A stretch of DNA of 8,749 bases from an uncultured Bacilli bacterium (GTDB lineage Bacteria > Bacillota_I > Bacilli_A > RF39 > UBA660): contig CANQZH010000041.1 in the NCBI GenBank assembly GCA_947628245.1, forward strand, positions 1 to 8,749. Direction: 5' to 3'. This document shows, one piece after another, positions 1 through 5,268 of this stretch; within the stretch, counting starts at the first letter, position 1; the number at the start of each line of letters is the position of its first letter. The translations under genes and the position numbers were made by a program. The notes under the pieces are model-generated. The model made no database searches, was not told the origin of the DNA, and was given only the letters and a program-made list of their open reading frames with translations.

Positions 1-16
1 TTTAACTATTTTTATA

Positions 17-67
17 TAGGACATTTTAACTTAAAAATATATTTTAAAAATTAGGACATTTTAACTT
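17..67. repeat. Pair of 16-bp direct repeats, possible insertion-sequence end
   Basis: The sequence TAGGACATTTTAACTT occurs identically at 17-32 and 52-67, 35 bp apart, with an AT-only spacer containing a short palindrome at 34-45. It starts 26 bp beyond the mraY stop. Multiple spaced copies of a roughly 20-bp site at each end are known for IS21-family elements, where they bind the transposase. The unit looks like such ends to me, but no transposase gene is in the window, so the assignment is inference. If it is right, the element lies to the left, and its outer boundary would be between about 70 and 92. Confidence 0.45.
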
Positions 68-92
68 GTAAATCACACATTTTTCAATCAAA

Positions 93-1085
93 TTATAACC
101 ATACTCCATAGGTTATAGCTGCCATAGCAAGTAGTAGTCCAACAACATAAAAGGCTTTAACAATATCTGTTTCTTGCCAACCTAATTGTTCAAAATGATG
201 ATGCAAAGGAGCCATCTTAAATACTTTTCGATGAAACTTTCTAATTGCAATTATCTGAATCATACTTGATAAAGTTTCAACAACAAAGACTCCGCCAATT
301 AATACTAACGATAATTCATGTCTTGTTACAATCGCTACAGTTGCCATAACCCCTCCTAAAGCTAATGAACCTAAATCACCCATAAAAACTTTAGCTGGAT
401 GTGAATTAAATAGTAAGAATCCTAATAAAGCTCCAACTAAAACAAAACAGAAAATTGCTACTTCTTGATAGCCTTCCATCCAACCCGTATTCCAAGTAAT
501 AATTCCGAAAGCTAAAAAAGCTATTGTACATAAGCCACCACATAAACCATCTAACCCATCAGTGATATTAACCGCATTACTACTACCAACCAATACTAGC
601 AAGATAAATAACCCAAAAGCCCAACCTAATGGCAAATTTATACCTAAAGAAGTTATAACTAATTCTGGCTTACCACCATTAGCCATAAAAATATAAAAGA
701 AAATTAAAGCAATAACCATCTGTAATAAAAATTTTGAAGATATTCTAAGCCCGACATTATTACTATATTTTATTTTTAACCAATCATCAATAAACCCTAA
801 TAAGGCATAACTTAAAAAAACAAAAACAACTATAATCAAATTATGACTTAAACTTATACTACCTCTTATATAAAGTAAAATCAAAGTTATCAAAACAGGT
901 ACAATAAAAATAATTCCCCCCATTGTTGGGATTCCTTCTTTTACTAAATGTCTTTTTCCTAATTCTTTACAAACATGTTGTCGAAAATTTATTTTTTTTA
1001 AAATTGGAATAAAAATCAATCCACATATAATAGCAAAAATAAAACCTAACATCATTGCTAATGCCGATTTTGCTAGTATTAACAT
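93..1085 (-). CDS. mraY: Phospho-N-acetylmuramoyl-pentapeptide transferase MraY
   Basis: MraY is the integral-membrane enzyme that transfers phospho-MurNAc-pentapeptide from UDP to undecaprenyl phosphate, giving lipid I, the first membrane step of peptidoglycan synthesis. The 330 residues are close to the usual 320-360, and hydrophobic segments run along the whole length. Family signatures are intact: the Asp pair in GFIDDW (100-101), NITDGLDG (173-180), FMGDLGS with Asp237, and the C-terminal loop APLHHHFE (His295-297). The ATG at 1085 is preceded by a good ribosome site (GAGGTGA, about 5 nt away). It lies 81 bp downstream of the SpoVD-like gene on the same strand, as expected for a division and cell-wall cluster, though murE is missing from between them. 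A candidate own promoter lies in that gap. The gene seems complete and functional. Confidence 0.97.
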   Translation of the reverse strand: MLILAKSALAMMLGFIFAIICGLIFIPILKKINFRQHVCKELGKRHLVKEGIPTMGGIIFIVPVLITLILLYIRGSISLSHNLIIVVFVFLSYALLGFIDDWLKIKYSNNVGLRISSKFLLQMVIALIFFYIFMANGGKPELVITSLGINLPLGWAFGLFILLVLVGSSNAVNITDGLDGLCGGLCTIAFLAFGIITWNTGWMEGYQEVAIFCFVLVGALLGFLLFNSHPAKVFMGDLGSLALGGVMATVAIVTRHELSLVLIGGVFVVETLSSMIQIIAIRKFHRKVFKMAPLHHHFEQLGWQETDIVKAFYVVGLLLAMAAITYGVWL

Positions 1086-1106
1086 AAAACATCACCTCAT
1101 ATCTAA

Positions 1107-1138
1107 ATTATACACTACTTTTAAGCAAAATTAAAAGT
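1107..1138 (-). promoter_or_regulatory. Candidate mraY promoter with an inverted repeat
   Basis: On the minus strand a perfect TATAAT (1112-1107) stands about 20 bp before the mraY start. No good -35 box is present; the best match is AT-rich TTTTAA-like sequence. Immediately upstream is a perfect 8-bp inverted repeat, ACTTTTAA and TTAAAAGT, at 1117-1124 and 1131-1138 with a 6-nt spacer. It covers the space from just before the -10 to the -35 position. No U-tract follows, so it is not a terminator; it could be a regulator site or chance in AT-rich DNA. Confidence 0.35.
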
Positions 1139-1166
1139 TAAACATTATATTGACAGTTAATAGACA

Positions 1167-3071
1167 TTAGCCTAACAACAATTTTACAGTCCCATTTTCT
1201 TTAATATAACTATTTGCATTTGGTGATTGATAAATTACCCGCGTCCCAGTACCATTATATTCAATCTTAAAACCTTTTAAAATTTTTTGAGCTTCAGATA
1301 CATCTTTCCCTAAAACATCAGGTAACATAACATATTTTTGATCTAACCAACGATACTCTTTAGTCATTCCATCCTTACTTTCCTTAAATCCCCAAATACT
1401 AATAGCAGATTCTAAAACATTTTTAGCAATCGGAGCCGCAACCGTTCCTCCATACTGAGTAATGCCAAGTGGATGATCTATTGCAACATAAACGACAATT
1501 TGAGGATTATCAGCTGGCATAAACCCCATAAAGGACACGATATAATTACCTGCTAAATAATGCCCATCTAAAACTTTCTGAGCAGTTCCCGTCTTTCCCC
1601 CAACTCGATAATTTTCAATAAAAGCATTTCGGCCTGAACCATTAGCAACAACACTTTCTAAAGCATACCTAACCATTTTTGATGATTCATCACTTATAAC
1701 TTTCCTTTTAAAAATAGGTTCATTAGCTAAAATAACCGAATTAGTTTCTGGTTCAAGCATTTCTTTAACTAAATAAGGTTGATATAAATTTCCCCCATTA
1801 ATTGCTGCTGAAACCGCCGTCACCTGCTGAATTGGAGTAACTGAAATTCCTTGACCAAAACTAGTAGTTGCTAGTTCAACCGGGCCCATACTACTTGGTT
1901 TAAATAAAATACCATTACTTTCGCCATTTAAGTCAATCCCAGTTTTTACCCCAAAACCAAAATTACTAATATAACGCATTAATTTCTCAACGCCTAACTT
2001 TTGACCTAAAGATACAAAGCCTGGATTACAACTATTTTCAACTACATTAAGATAAGTTTGATCACCATGCCCACCACTTTTCCAACAATGAATATTTGCT
2101 CCATCAACATGAATTGAACCTCCATCATAAAAATGGTCTTCAAATAAATTAACTGTTTTTTCTTCAACTGTACTTGATAAAGTCATAATTTTAAATGTTG
2201 AACCAGGCTCATAAGTCATCCAAATTGGTAAATTACGATTAATTGTTTCTGTATCATAATCTTGATAATTATTTGGGTCAAAAGTCGGCCTAGAAGCCAT
2301 CGCAAGAATTTCGCCATTTTGTGGGTCCATTGCCATAATAAGTGCATGTTCCGGACTATATTTACTAATTACATTATCAAGTTCTCGCTCAACAGCTAGT
2401 TGTAAATCTAAATCAATTGTTAATTTAATATTTATCCCATTTTGCGGTTTTTCATAGACCTCTGATAATTCCAAACGGTTACCCTTACCATCAGAAAAAT
2501 ACTTAATAGCTCCATCTTCTCCAGTTAAATAATCATTATAAGTTAATTCCAATCCACTTAAACCCTGATTATCTATTCCAACATAACCTAAAACGTGACT
2601 AAGAAGCGAACCATACGGATAATAACGTTTACTTTCTTTTACTAAATATACTCCATCATAATTCAAATCATTTATCTTAGAAGCTATTTCATAAGATAAT
2701 TGTCTGCCCTCAGGATGAACTCTTTCAATACTTGTTTTCTTAGTTACATGTTTTAACATATCATCGTAACTAACATTTAATATTTCACTTAAACTTTTAC
2801 TAACCATTTCGGCATCTTTAATTTGATTAGGAATAATTACTAAACTAGTTGTTGTAAGATTACTAGCTAATACTTTACCATTTCGATCATATATTATTCC
2901 TCTATCAGCTCCAATAGGTAGTTTTCTACTCCATAAAGACTCAGCCAAAGTATTTAATTTTTCATAAGCAAAAACTTGAATATAAAAAACTTTTAAAATA
3001 ATTATAATTAATAAACAAACAATAAATAAAAAGAAAATTCTAATTCTAGTATGTATTTCATTAGAAAACAT
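1167..3071 (-). CDS. spoVD: SpoVD/FtsI-type class B penicillin-binding protein with PASTA domain
   Basis: This membrane-anchored peptidoglycan transpeptidase cross-links lipid-II-derived strands at the division septum or, in spore formers, in the spore cortex. The 634 residues compare with about 645 for Bacillus subtilis SpoVD. In order there is a cytoplasmic stub and one membrane segment (about 11-34), a PBP dimer domain (about 50-210), the transpeptidase domain (about 240-555), and one C-terminal PASTA repeat starting near MLPDVLG (582). Catalytic motifs are complete: STFK (Ser291), SCN (347-349) and KTG (493-495). Cys329 and Cys348 match the redox-active cysteine pair of SpoVD in spacing, which favours SpoVD over Pbp2B. 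Many anaerobes use a SpoVD-like protein for vegetative division, so sporulation cannot be inferred. The ATG is preceded by AGGTGA at 6 nt, directly abutting the U-tract of a hairpin. Complete. Confidence 0.93.
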   Translation of the reverse strand: MFSNEIHTRIRIFFLFIVCLLIIIILKVFYIQVFAYEKLNTLAESLWSRKLPIGADRGIIYDRNGKVLASNLTTTSLVIIPNQIKDAEMVSKSLSEILNVSYDDMLKHVTKKTSIERVHPEGRQLSYEIASKINDLNYDGVYLVKESKRYYPYGSLLSHVLGYVGIDNQGLSGLELTYNDYLTGEDGAIKYFSDGKGNRLELSEVYEKPQNGINIKLTIDLDLQLAVERELDNVISKYSPEHALIMAMDPQNGEILAMASRPTFDPNNYQDYDTETINRNLPIWMTYEPGSTFKIMTLSSTVEEKTVNLFEDHFYDGGSIHVDGANIHCWKSGGHGDQTYLNVVENSCNPGFVSLGQKLGVEKLMRYISNFGFGVKTGIDLNGESNGILFKPSSMGPVELATTSFGQGISVTPIQQVTAVSAAINGGNLYQPYLVKEMLEPETNSVILANEPIFKRKVISDESSKMVRYALESVVANGSGRNAFIENYRVGGKTGTAQKVLDGHYLAGNYIVSFMGFMPADNPQIVVYVAIDHPLGITQYGGTVAAPIAKNVLESAISIWGFKESKDGMTKEYRWLDQKYVMLPDVLGKDVSEAQKILKGFKIEYNGTGTRVIYQSPNANSYIKENGTVKLLLG

Positions 3072-3082
3072 ATATAGTCACC

Positions 3083-3121
3083 TAAAAAAATTTATGAATA
3101 ATAAGGTTTTGTTATTCATAA
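3083..3121 (-). terminator. Hairpin with U-tract abutting the spoVD ribosome site
   Basis: TTATGAATAA (3092-3101) and TTATTCATAA (3112-3121) form a perfect 10-bp inverted repeat that extends inward with A-T and G-U pairs to about 13 bp closing on a 4-nt loop. On the minus strand the stem is followed by ATTTTTTT and then directly by the AGGTGA ribosome site of the SpoVD-like gene. Its direction (a U-tract only on the minus-strand side) fits a terminator or attenuator for transcription entering spoVD. The stem is AT-rich, so termination may be partial. Confidence 0.55.
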
Positions 3122-3198
3122 TAAAAAGAATTATTTCTTATGAAGTGGTGTTAAGTTTTAAAGTTTGCCCTTTTTGAGAGCAGATACATAAGACAAAG
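3122..3198. other. Intergenic stretch with no recognised gene
   Basis: This lies between the acetyltransferase terminator and the hairpin before spoVD. Short frames on both strands (27 codons on plus from 3095, 12 codons on minus) lack ribosome sites. CTTATG and CATAAG are repeated in inverse orientation around 3137 and 3186, enclosing a more GC-containing stretch, so a structured leader RNA is possible. I cannot identify a riboswitch class or a convincing promoter. A promoter for spoVD would be expected here if the two flanking terminators work. Confidence 0.4.
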
Positions 3199-3237
3199 AA
3201 AAAAAAAGACTGACAGACCAAAGTCTATGTCAGATCT
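3199..3237 (-). terminator. Rho-independent terminator of the acetyltransferase gene
   Basis: On the minus strand CTGACA (3233-3228 side) pairs with TGTCAG (3215-3210 side), with an inner AGAC/GTCT helix around a short loop and a 2-nt bulge, followed by TC and nine consecutive T residues (3207-3199). This is a classical intrinsic terminator. The stop codon of the acetyltransferase (TAG, 3227-3225) lies inside the stem, so the last two or three codons form its 5' arm. Confidence 0.85.
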
Positions 3238-3785
3238 AAACCCGAGTACATTGTATAAGCATACATATCTTTAATCATCAAAGCATATATTTGAATCATT
3301 CCTATTGTATCTTTTGTACTAAAATAATTTTTTATATAAAAGCCACATTTTTTATAGCAATTAATTGCTTTTTCATTATTTTTCAAAGGACACATTACCA
3401 ATAATTCTGCATTTTTTTCTTTATATAAAAATTCAGATATTTTCTTTAATGCACAACTTCCAATTCCTTTATTATGTTCACTTATTTCCCCAATAAATAT
3501 ATCAATTTCATAAATACAATCACCTTTTAAAGAATACAGTTTTTTATCTTCATCATTAACTAATTTATATTGAATAATACCAACTGGTCTTTTTTTATAT
3601 TCAATCATATAAACTGGAACTTTTGCAGTCTCTAAAGTTCTAGGATAATATTTTTCTTTTATTTCTTTATAGTTTAATTTTCTCTGTTCAAAACTAGAAT
3701 ATATTTCTTCTTCTTGATACCACTTTTCTAACAATTTATAATCTGAATCGATATCTTTTAATAATCTAATATTAACATCATTCAT
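3225..3785 (-). CDS. GNAT-family N-acetyltransferase, AAC(6')-like
   Basis: This is a predicted cytosolic acetyl-CoA-dependent N-acetyltransferase of about 186 residues, a single GNAT domain with nothing fused. With numbering from the ATG at 3785, the acetyl-CoA pyrophosphate loop is visible as NKGIGS (105-110), followed by a helix and then motif B, NEKAINCYKKCGF (137-149). The preceding strand, YEIDIFIGE, resembles the IDQFIG stretch of aminoglycoside 6'-acetyltransferases, and the length fits that group, but the substrate cannot be read from sequence and resistance is not shown. A GTG at 3794 in the same frame is unlikely as the start because the ribosome site AAAAGGA lies only 1 nt before it; ATG 3785 has a 10-nt gap and GTG 3788 a 7-nt gap. 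It has its own promoter, an unusual leader and a strong terminator, so it is monocistronic. Confidence 0.82.
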   Translation of the reverse strand: MNDVNIRLLKDIDSDYKLLEKWYQEEEIYSSFEQRKLNYKEIKEKYYPRTLETAKVPVYMIEYKKRPVGIIQYKLVNDEDKKLYSLKGDCIYEIDIFIGEISEHNKGIGSCALKKISEFLYKEKNAELLVMCPLKNNEKAINCYKKCGFYIKNYFSTKDTIGMIQIYALMIKDMYAYTMYSGLDLT

Positions 3786-3795
3786 CACAATCACA

Positions 3796-3835
3796 TCCTT
3801 TTACTAAAAAAGAAAAAGTAAAACAATTACCTCCT
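3796..3835 (-). promoter_or_regulatory. Leader with orphan Shine-Dalgarno and hairpin over the acetyltransferase ribosome site
   Basis: On the minus strand a perfect AGGAGGT (3835-3829) has no ATG or GTG at normal distance. Only a TTG 3 nt from its last G follows, opening an 11-codon frame rich in Phe that runs to a TGA just ahead of the real start. Downstream, TTTTACT (3823-3817) and AGTAAAA (3805-3799) form a 7-bp inverted repeat around an 11-nt pyrimidine loop. Its second arm overlaps the AAAAGGA site (3802-3796) of the acetyltransferase. The layout recalls translational attenuators of antibiotic-resistance genes, but the stem is weak. Confidence 0.35.
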
Positions 3836-3874
3836 ACTCCATAATTACCAATGAATCACTAAAATTTATTGTAT

Positions 3875-3903
3875 ATTTTATATCATATTTAGTATTTTTT
3901 CAA
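3875..3903 (-). promoter_or_regulatory. Promoter of the acetyltransferase gene
   Basis: On the minus strand TTGAAA (3903-3898) and TAAAAT (3880-3875) are separated by exactly 17 nt, a good match to a housekeeping sigma promoter. Transcription would start near 3868, leaving a leader of about 80 nt before the ATG at 3785. That is longer than a plain leader needs to be. Confidence 0.6.
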
Positions 3904-3908
3904 GAAAC

Positions 3909-3926
3909 TGTTAATCTATGTTAATC
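3909..3926. repeat. Phased direct repeat between divergent promoters
   Basis: TGTTAATC occurs twice, at 3909-3916 and 3919-3926, with a 10-bp period, one helical turn. A partial third copy (TGTTACAC, 6 of 8 matching) is at 3938-3945. The pair lies just upstream of the acetyltransferase -35 box, where an activator would bind, and about 20 bp upstream of the -35 box of the divergent 102-residue gene. A binding site for a regulator of one or both genes is inferred. Confidence 0.4.
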
Positions 3927-3946
3927 CTTTTTTAAAATGTTACACA

Positions 3947-3974
3947 TTGATTTTTTTTTAAATATTTGTACAAT
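3947..3974 (+). promoter_or_regulatory. Promoter of the 102-residue gene
   Basis: TTGATT (3947-3952) and TACAAT (3969-3974) are spaced by 16 nt. A start near 3981 would give a very short leader of about 15 nt that just includes the AGGAG ribosome site at 3983. The boxes are good, but the short leader lowers certainty. Confidence 0.5.
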
Positions 3975-3995
3975 TAATTTATAGGAGCTGATGGT

Positions 3996-4304
3996 ATGTT
4001 TGCAAATGATTTGAAATATAACAAAACTGGTAATGATTATGAAACTGGTTATAGAATTGTTTATTTATATAAAGATAGATATAGTATTGGTGCATACTGT
4101 AAAACAATTGAAGGATTTATGATTGGTTTTGCCAAATGTGACCCCATTATAGATGAAGATGATATTCCTAAATTTATTTCTATCAAAGATTTATTAAATA
4201 GATATTTAGAATCTATAAAAGACATTGAAGGAGTTGCTTTGTATAGTGTAGATGGTACCTGTATTGATAAACTTTATAAACAAAATATAAAAACATTAAA
4301 GTAG
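3996..4304 (+). CDS. Small protein of unknown function, 102 residues
   Basis: I do not recognise this family. The frame starts at an ATG with a clear ribosome site, AGGAG at 3983-3987, 8 nt upstream, and a plausible promoter before that, so it is likely a real gene. It is the only plus-strand gene in the window. No signal peptide or membrane segment is visible. The first 50 residues look like beta strands alternating with turns (GYRIVYLYKD, RYSIGAYCK, FMIGFAKCD). An acidic stretch (IDEDD) follows, then a helix-like segment (ISIKDLLNRYLESIKD) and a final strand and helix. This suggests one small cytosolic alpha/beta domain. It is divergent from the acetyltransferase, sharing a 200-bp control region, and converges with the 30-residue frame downstream of the sortase. 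Three cysteines are present, in no metal-binding pattern I know. Confidence 0.65.
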   Translation: MFANDLKYNKTGNDYETGYRIVYLYKDRYSIGAYCKTIEGFMIGFAKCDPIIDEDDIPKFISIKDLLNRYLESIKDIEGVALYSVDGTCIDKLYKQNIKTLK

Positions 4305-4334
4305 TTGTTGAATATTCTAGTACCATTGTCTTTT

Positions 4335-4359
4335 ATTAAATTAATTACCATTTAATTTA
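4335..4359. terminator. Weak AT-only hairpin between convergent genes
   Basis: ATTAAAT (4335-4341) can pair with ATTTAAT (4350-4356), or TAAATTA (4337-4343) with TAATTTA (4353-4359), just where the 102-residue gene and the sortase operon end tail to tail. The stem contains no G-C pair. T-rich sequence flanks the plus-strand side. It may contribute to bidirectional termination but is a poor candidate. Confidence 0.2.
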
Positions 4360-4433
4360 TTTCTTAAATCATCAATTTCTTTTAAAAACAAATCATATCC
4401 TTCTTGACTTACATAATATTTTTCTTTATTCAT
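4341..4433 (-). CDS. 30-residue reading frame resembling a GreA N-terminus, coupled to the sortase gene
   Basis: The frame reads MNKEKYYVSQEGYDLFLKEI and continues DDLRNKLNGN before a TAA at 4343. Its start is well supported: the sortase stop (TAA, 4447-4445) is followed at once by AGAGG, then 6 nt, then this ATG, so translation should be coupled to the sortase. The pattern KYY-V-x-Q-E-G-Y followed by an amphipathic Leu/Ile/Lys/Glu helix resembles the start of GreA/GreB-type transcription factors, where this segment begins the N-terminal coiled coil. GreA is about 155 residues. The downstream sequence in this or other frames does not resume GreA and runs into the convergent gene. It is either a truncated remnant or a genuine micropeptide with one helix; the sequence alone does not decide. 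Confidence 0.45.
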   Translation of the reverse strand: MNKEKYYVSQEGYDLFLKEIDDLRNKLNGN

Positions 4434-4444
4434 TTAAGACCTCT

Positions 4445-5215
4445 TTAAGAAATTTTTTTAGCAACAACGATCATTCTTCCATTGTCATTTGAATATTCAC
4501 AAGTAATTAAAGTAATTAATTGTTCACCAAAATGTGCTTCTACACCAGTAGAATAAATTTCTAAATCTTTACAATTATTTATGTAATCATTATATTTTTC
4601 TTCACTACTTAAATCTTGACAATAATAATATCTAAAAACATTTTCTTCATCTTGATAAAATACTCTTGATTTAAAAACTGTTACAATTTCATATTTTCTT
4701 GTTTCATTATTTGTATAAATTTCAATTATTTTATGATTTTCATAATATTCTTTATTAGCATAATTTAATAAATTTTGAAACATTTCTTTATCTTTCATAC
4801 TATGTCCATAAATAATAACATTAGAATTTACATTATCTAAATTAGAATCTTTATCAATAAATATTGAACCATAATTACTATATTCTTTTTGATAATTATG
4901 ATTTAAGTAATAATCATTATCAATTCCTTGTAATAATGGATAATTAATATTACTATCATTTATTTTAATCCAACCTTTAACATCAGAATTTTCTACTTGT
5001 AATTTTTTTACTGTATCATAAATTTTTTCATTTATATTATCTTCTTTTTTTTCACTATTCTCTTCATTAGTAGTATTTGGAATAATTTCTTCAAAATCAT
5101 TATTTATTTTTTGATCTCTAAAATTTAAATAATTAAAATAAAATGAGCAAAATATTAATATTCCTATTATGATGCATAAAATAATTATTATTAATTTTTT
5201 TGATTTTAATTTCAT
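4445..5215 (-). CDS. srtB: Class B sortase
   Basis: Sortases are extracytoplasmic membrane-anchored cysteine transpeptidases that cleave a C-terminal sorting signal and join the substrate to peptidoglycan. The 256 residues comprise a basic N-terminus, one membrane segment (about 8-30), an Asn/Glu/Lys-rich linker (35-65) and the catalytic domain. The class B pattern is clear: VKGWIKI (79-85), NYPLLQG (91-97), NDYYLNHN, GSIFID (116-121), then His138 in IIYGHSM, Cys239 in TLITCEY and Arg247 in GRMIVVAK, the complete His-Cys-Arg set. The start at 5215 has AGAAGGA 10 nt upstream. The gene follows the surface-protein gene after 40 bp on the same strand, with no separate promoter seen, so that protein (VPKTG signal) is its likely substrate. 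A hairpin in the gap may lower its expression relative to the substrate. Confidence 0.93.
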   Translation of the reverse strand: MKLKSKKLIIIILCIIIGILIFCSFYFNYLNFRDQKINNDFEEIIPNTTNEENSEKKEDNINEKIYDTVKKLQVENSDVKGWIKINDSNINYPLLQGIDNDYYLNHNYQKEYSNYGSIFIDKDSNLDNVNSNVIIYGHSMKDKEMFQNLLNYANKEYYENHKIIEIYTNNETRKYEIVTVFKSRVFYQDEENVFRYYYCQDLSSEEKYNDYINNCKDLEIYSTGVEAHFGEQLITLITCEYSNDNGRMIVVAKKIS

Positions 5216-5235
5216 AAATAACTAATCCTTCTAAT

Positions 5236-5268
5236 ATAAAATAAAAGAGGTATAATTAAATCCTCTTT
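5236..5268 (-). terminator. Hairpin between surface-protein and sortase genes, possible attenuator
   Basis: AAAGAGG (5244-5250) and CCTCTTT (5262-5268) form a perfect 7-bp stem with an 11-nt loop. On the minus strand one arm is the last codons of the surface protein, its TAA stop (5258-5256) lies in the loop, and the stem is followed by TATTTTATATT. The U-tract is interrupted, so partial termination or an mRNA-stabilising 3' hairpin is more likely than full termination. The sortase gene has no other visible promoter. Confidence 0.45.

Noticed and set aside
34..45. Palindrome of A and T between the two repeats near mraY as a terminator
   Set aside because: A 12-bp A/T-only palindrome without G-C pairs has little stability, and the T-run is short.
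1151..1179. TTGACA, 17 nt, TAACAA on the plus strand, reading antisense into spoVD
   Set aside because: The -35 and spacing are ideal but the -10 is mediocre, no plus-strand gene follows, and AT-rich DNA gives such matches by chance. An antisense RNA cannot be excluded.
3095..3178. 27-codon plus-strand frame between spoVD and the acetyltransferase gene
   Set aside because: There is no ribosome site before the ATG, and its first part is one arm of the inverted repeat before spoVD.
3786..3794. GTG at 3794 as the acetyltransferase start
   Set aside because: The ribosome site lies only 1 nt before it; the ATG at 3785 is better placed and removes only three residues without family similarity.
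4305..4340. Continuation of the GreA-like frame past its stop by frameshift or stop read-through
   Set aside because: Reading on in the same frame gives seven codons and another stop, and the other frames show no GreA-like residues.
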